NCBI GenBank assembly: GCA_016870615.1
Contig: VGAZ01000011.1
Coordinates: forward strand, 1 to 33,183
Direction: 5' to 3'
Source: Actinomycetota bacterium
Lineage (GTDB): Bacteria > Actinomycetota > Humimicrobiia > Humimicrobiales > Humimicrobiaceae
DNA: 33,183 bases
The number at the start of each line of letters is the position of its first letter. Positions within the stretch are counted from its first letter, which is position 1. Under the pieces are notes generated by a model. The model saw nothing but the letters and a program-made list of their open reading frames with translations. It did not search any database and had not been told where the DNA came from. Of this stretch, positions 33,063-33,183 are shown piece by piece. A program made the translations under genes and the position numbers.

Positions 33063-33183
33063 TGATTATTTGTCCATTGGAAATTTTACTGAGCTGATAC
33101 TGTATATTATATTACTGAAAATATAGATAACAAGATTCTTAATTTATTTAAATTAGATTTTGTTGTTAAGAAGATTAAAATCA

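Noticed and set aside
33063-33183. Possible gene start at the right edge
   Set aside because: AT-rich sequence with no convincing start, Shine-Dalgarno or conserved coding signal in the 121 bases available.

Overview
The window is AT-rich bacterial chromosome. It carries bacterial replication and translation genes (tmk, holB, a PSP1/RicT gene, argS), Shine-Dalgarno sites, and a tRNA with an encoded CCA. An oxygen-sensitive two-subunit class I fumarase and an iron-sulfur quinolinate synthase suit an anaerobe. The tmk-holB-PSP1 order, the Cu-amine-oxidase-N/CARDB surface protein and the DUF4914 and DUF2294 genes recall Firmicutes and deep-branching, mostly uncultured relatives. The phylum cannot be fixed from this sequence alone. 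The type IA topoisomerase is of the archaeal-like kind.

Layout. 1-856 holds a patatin-like lipase. 868-4443 (minus strand) is a nadA-nadB-nadC cluster for de novo NAD synthesis. 4601-8160 holds archaeal-type topA, whose end overlaps the fumarase alpha gene, with the fumarase beta gene facing it on the other strand. 8234-9076 (minus) is a membrane-anchored extracytoplasmic protein. 9345-20805 is a long plus-strand run: tmk, holB, PSP1, tRNA-Thr(CGT), argS, lysA, hom, thrC, an ApgM-family gene and sppA. The hom-thrC-apgM order suggests that the phosphomutase-family protein fills the missing homoserine kinase step of threonine synthesis.

20806-28230 is an accessory region. It contains a 215-bp MITE-like element with perfect 21-bp terminal inverted repeats and a palindromic core, a Phd/YefM-RelE toxin-antitoxin pair with a palindromic operator, and a beta-CASP metallo-beta-lactamase gene. 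A 1238-residue secreted multi-domain protein follows. It is flanked by two degenerate copies of the same terminal repeat and followed by a decayed fragment duplicated from the beta-CASP gene. A DUF2294 gene and a structured leader then lead to a DUF4914 gene, whose product has a P-loop resembling HPr kinase/PEPCK.

30200-33062 mixes an intact purC with decay. A purE remnant and an OFA-type MFS transporter remnant both appear to have lost their middle parts while keeping both ends. The MFS remnant runs in frame, without a stop, into a complete Sua5/TsaC domain.

The most unusual points are the MITE family around the surface-protein gene, the purE/MFS central deletions with the MFS-Sua5 fusion, the DUF4914 gene and its leader, and the proposed homoserine kinase replacement.
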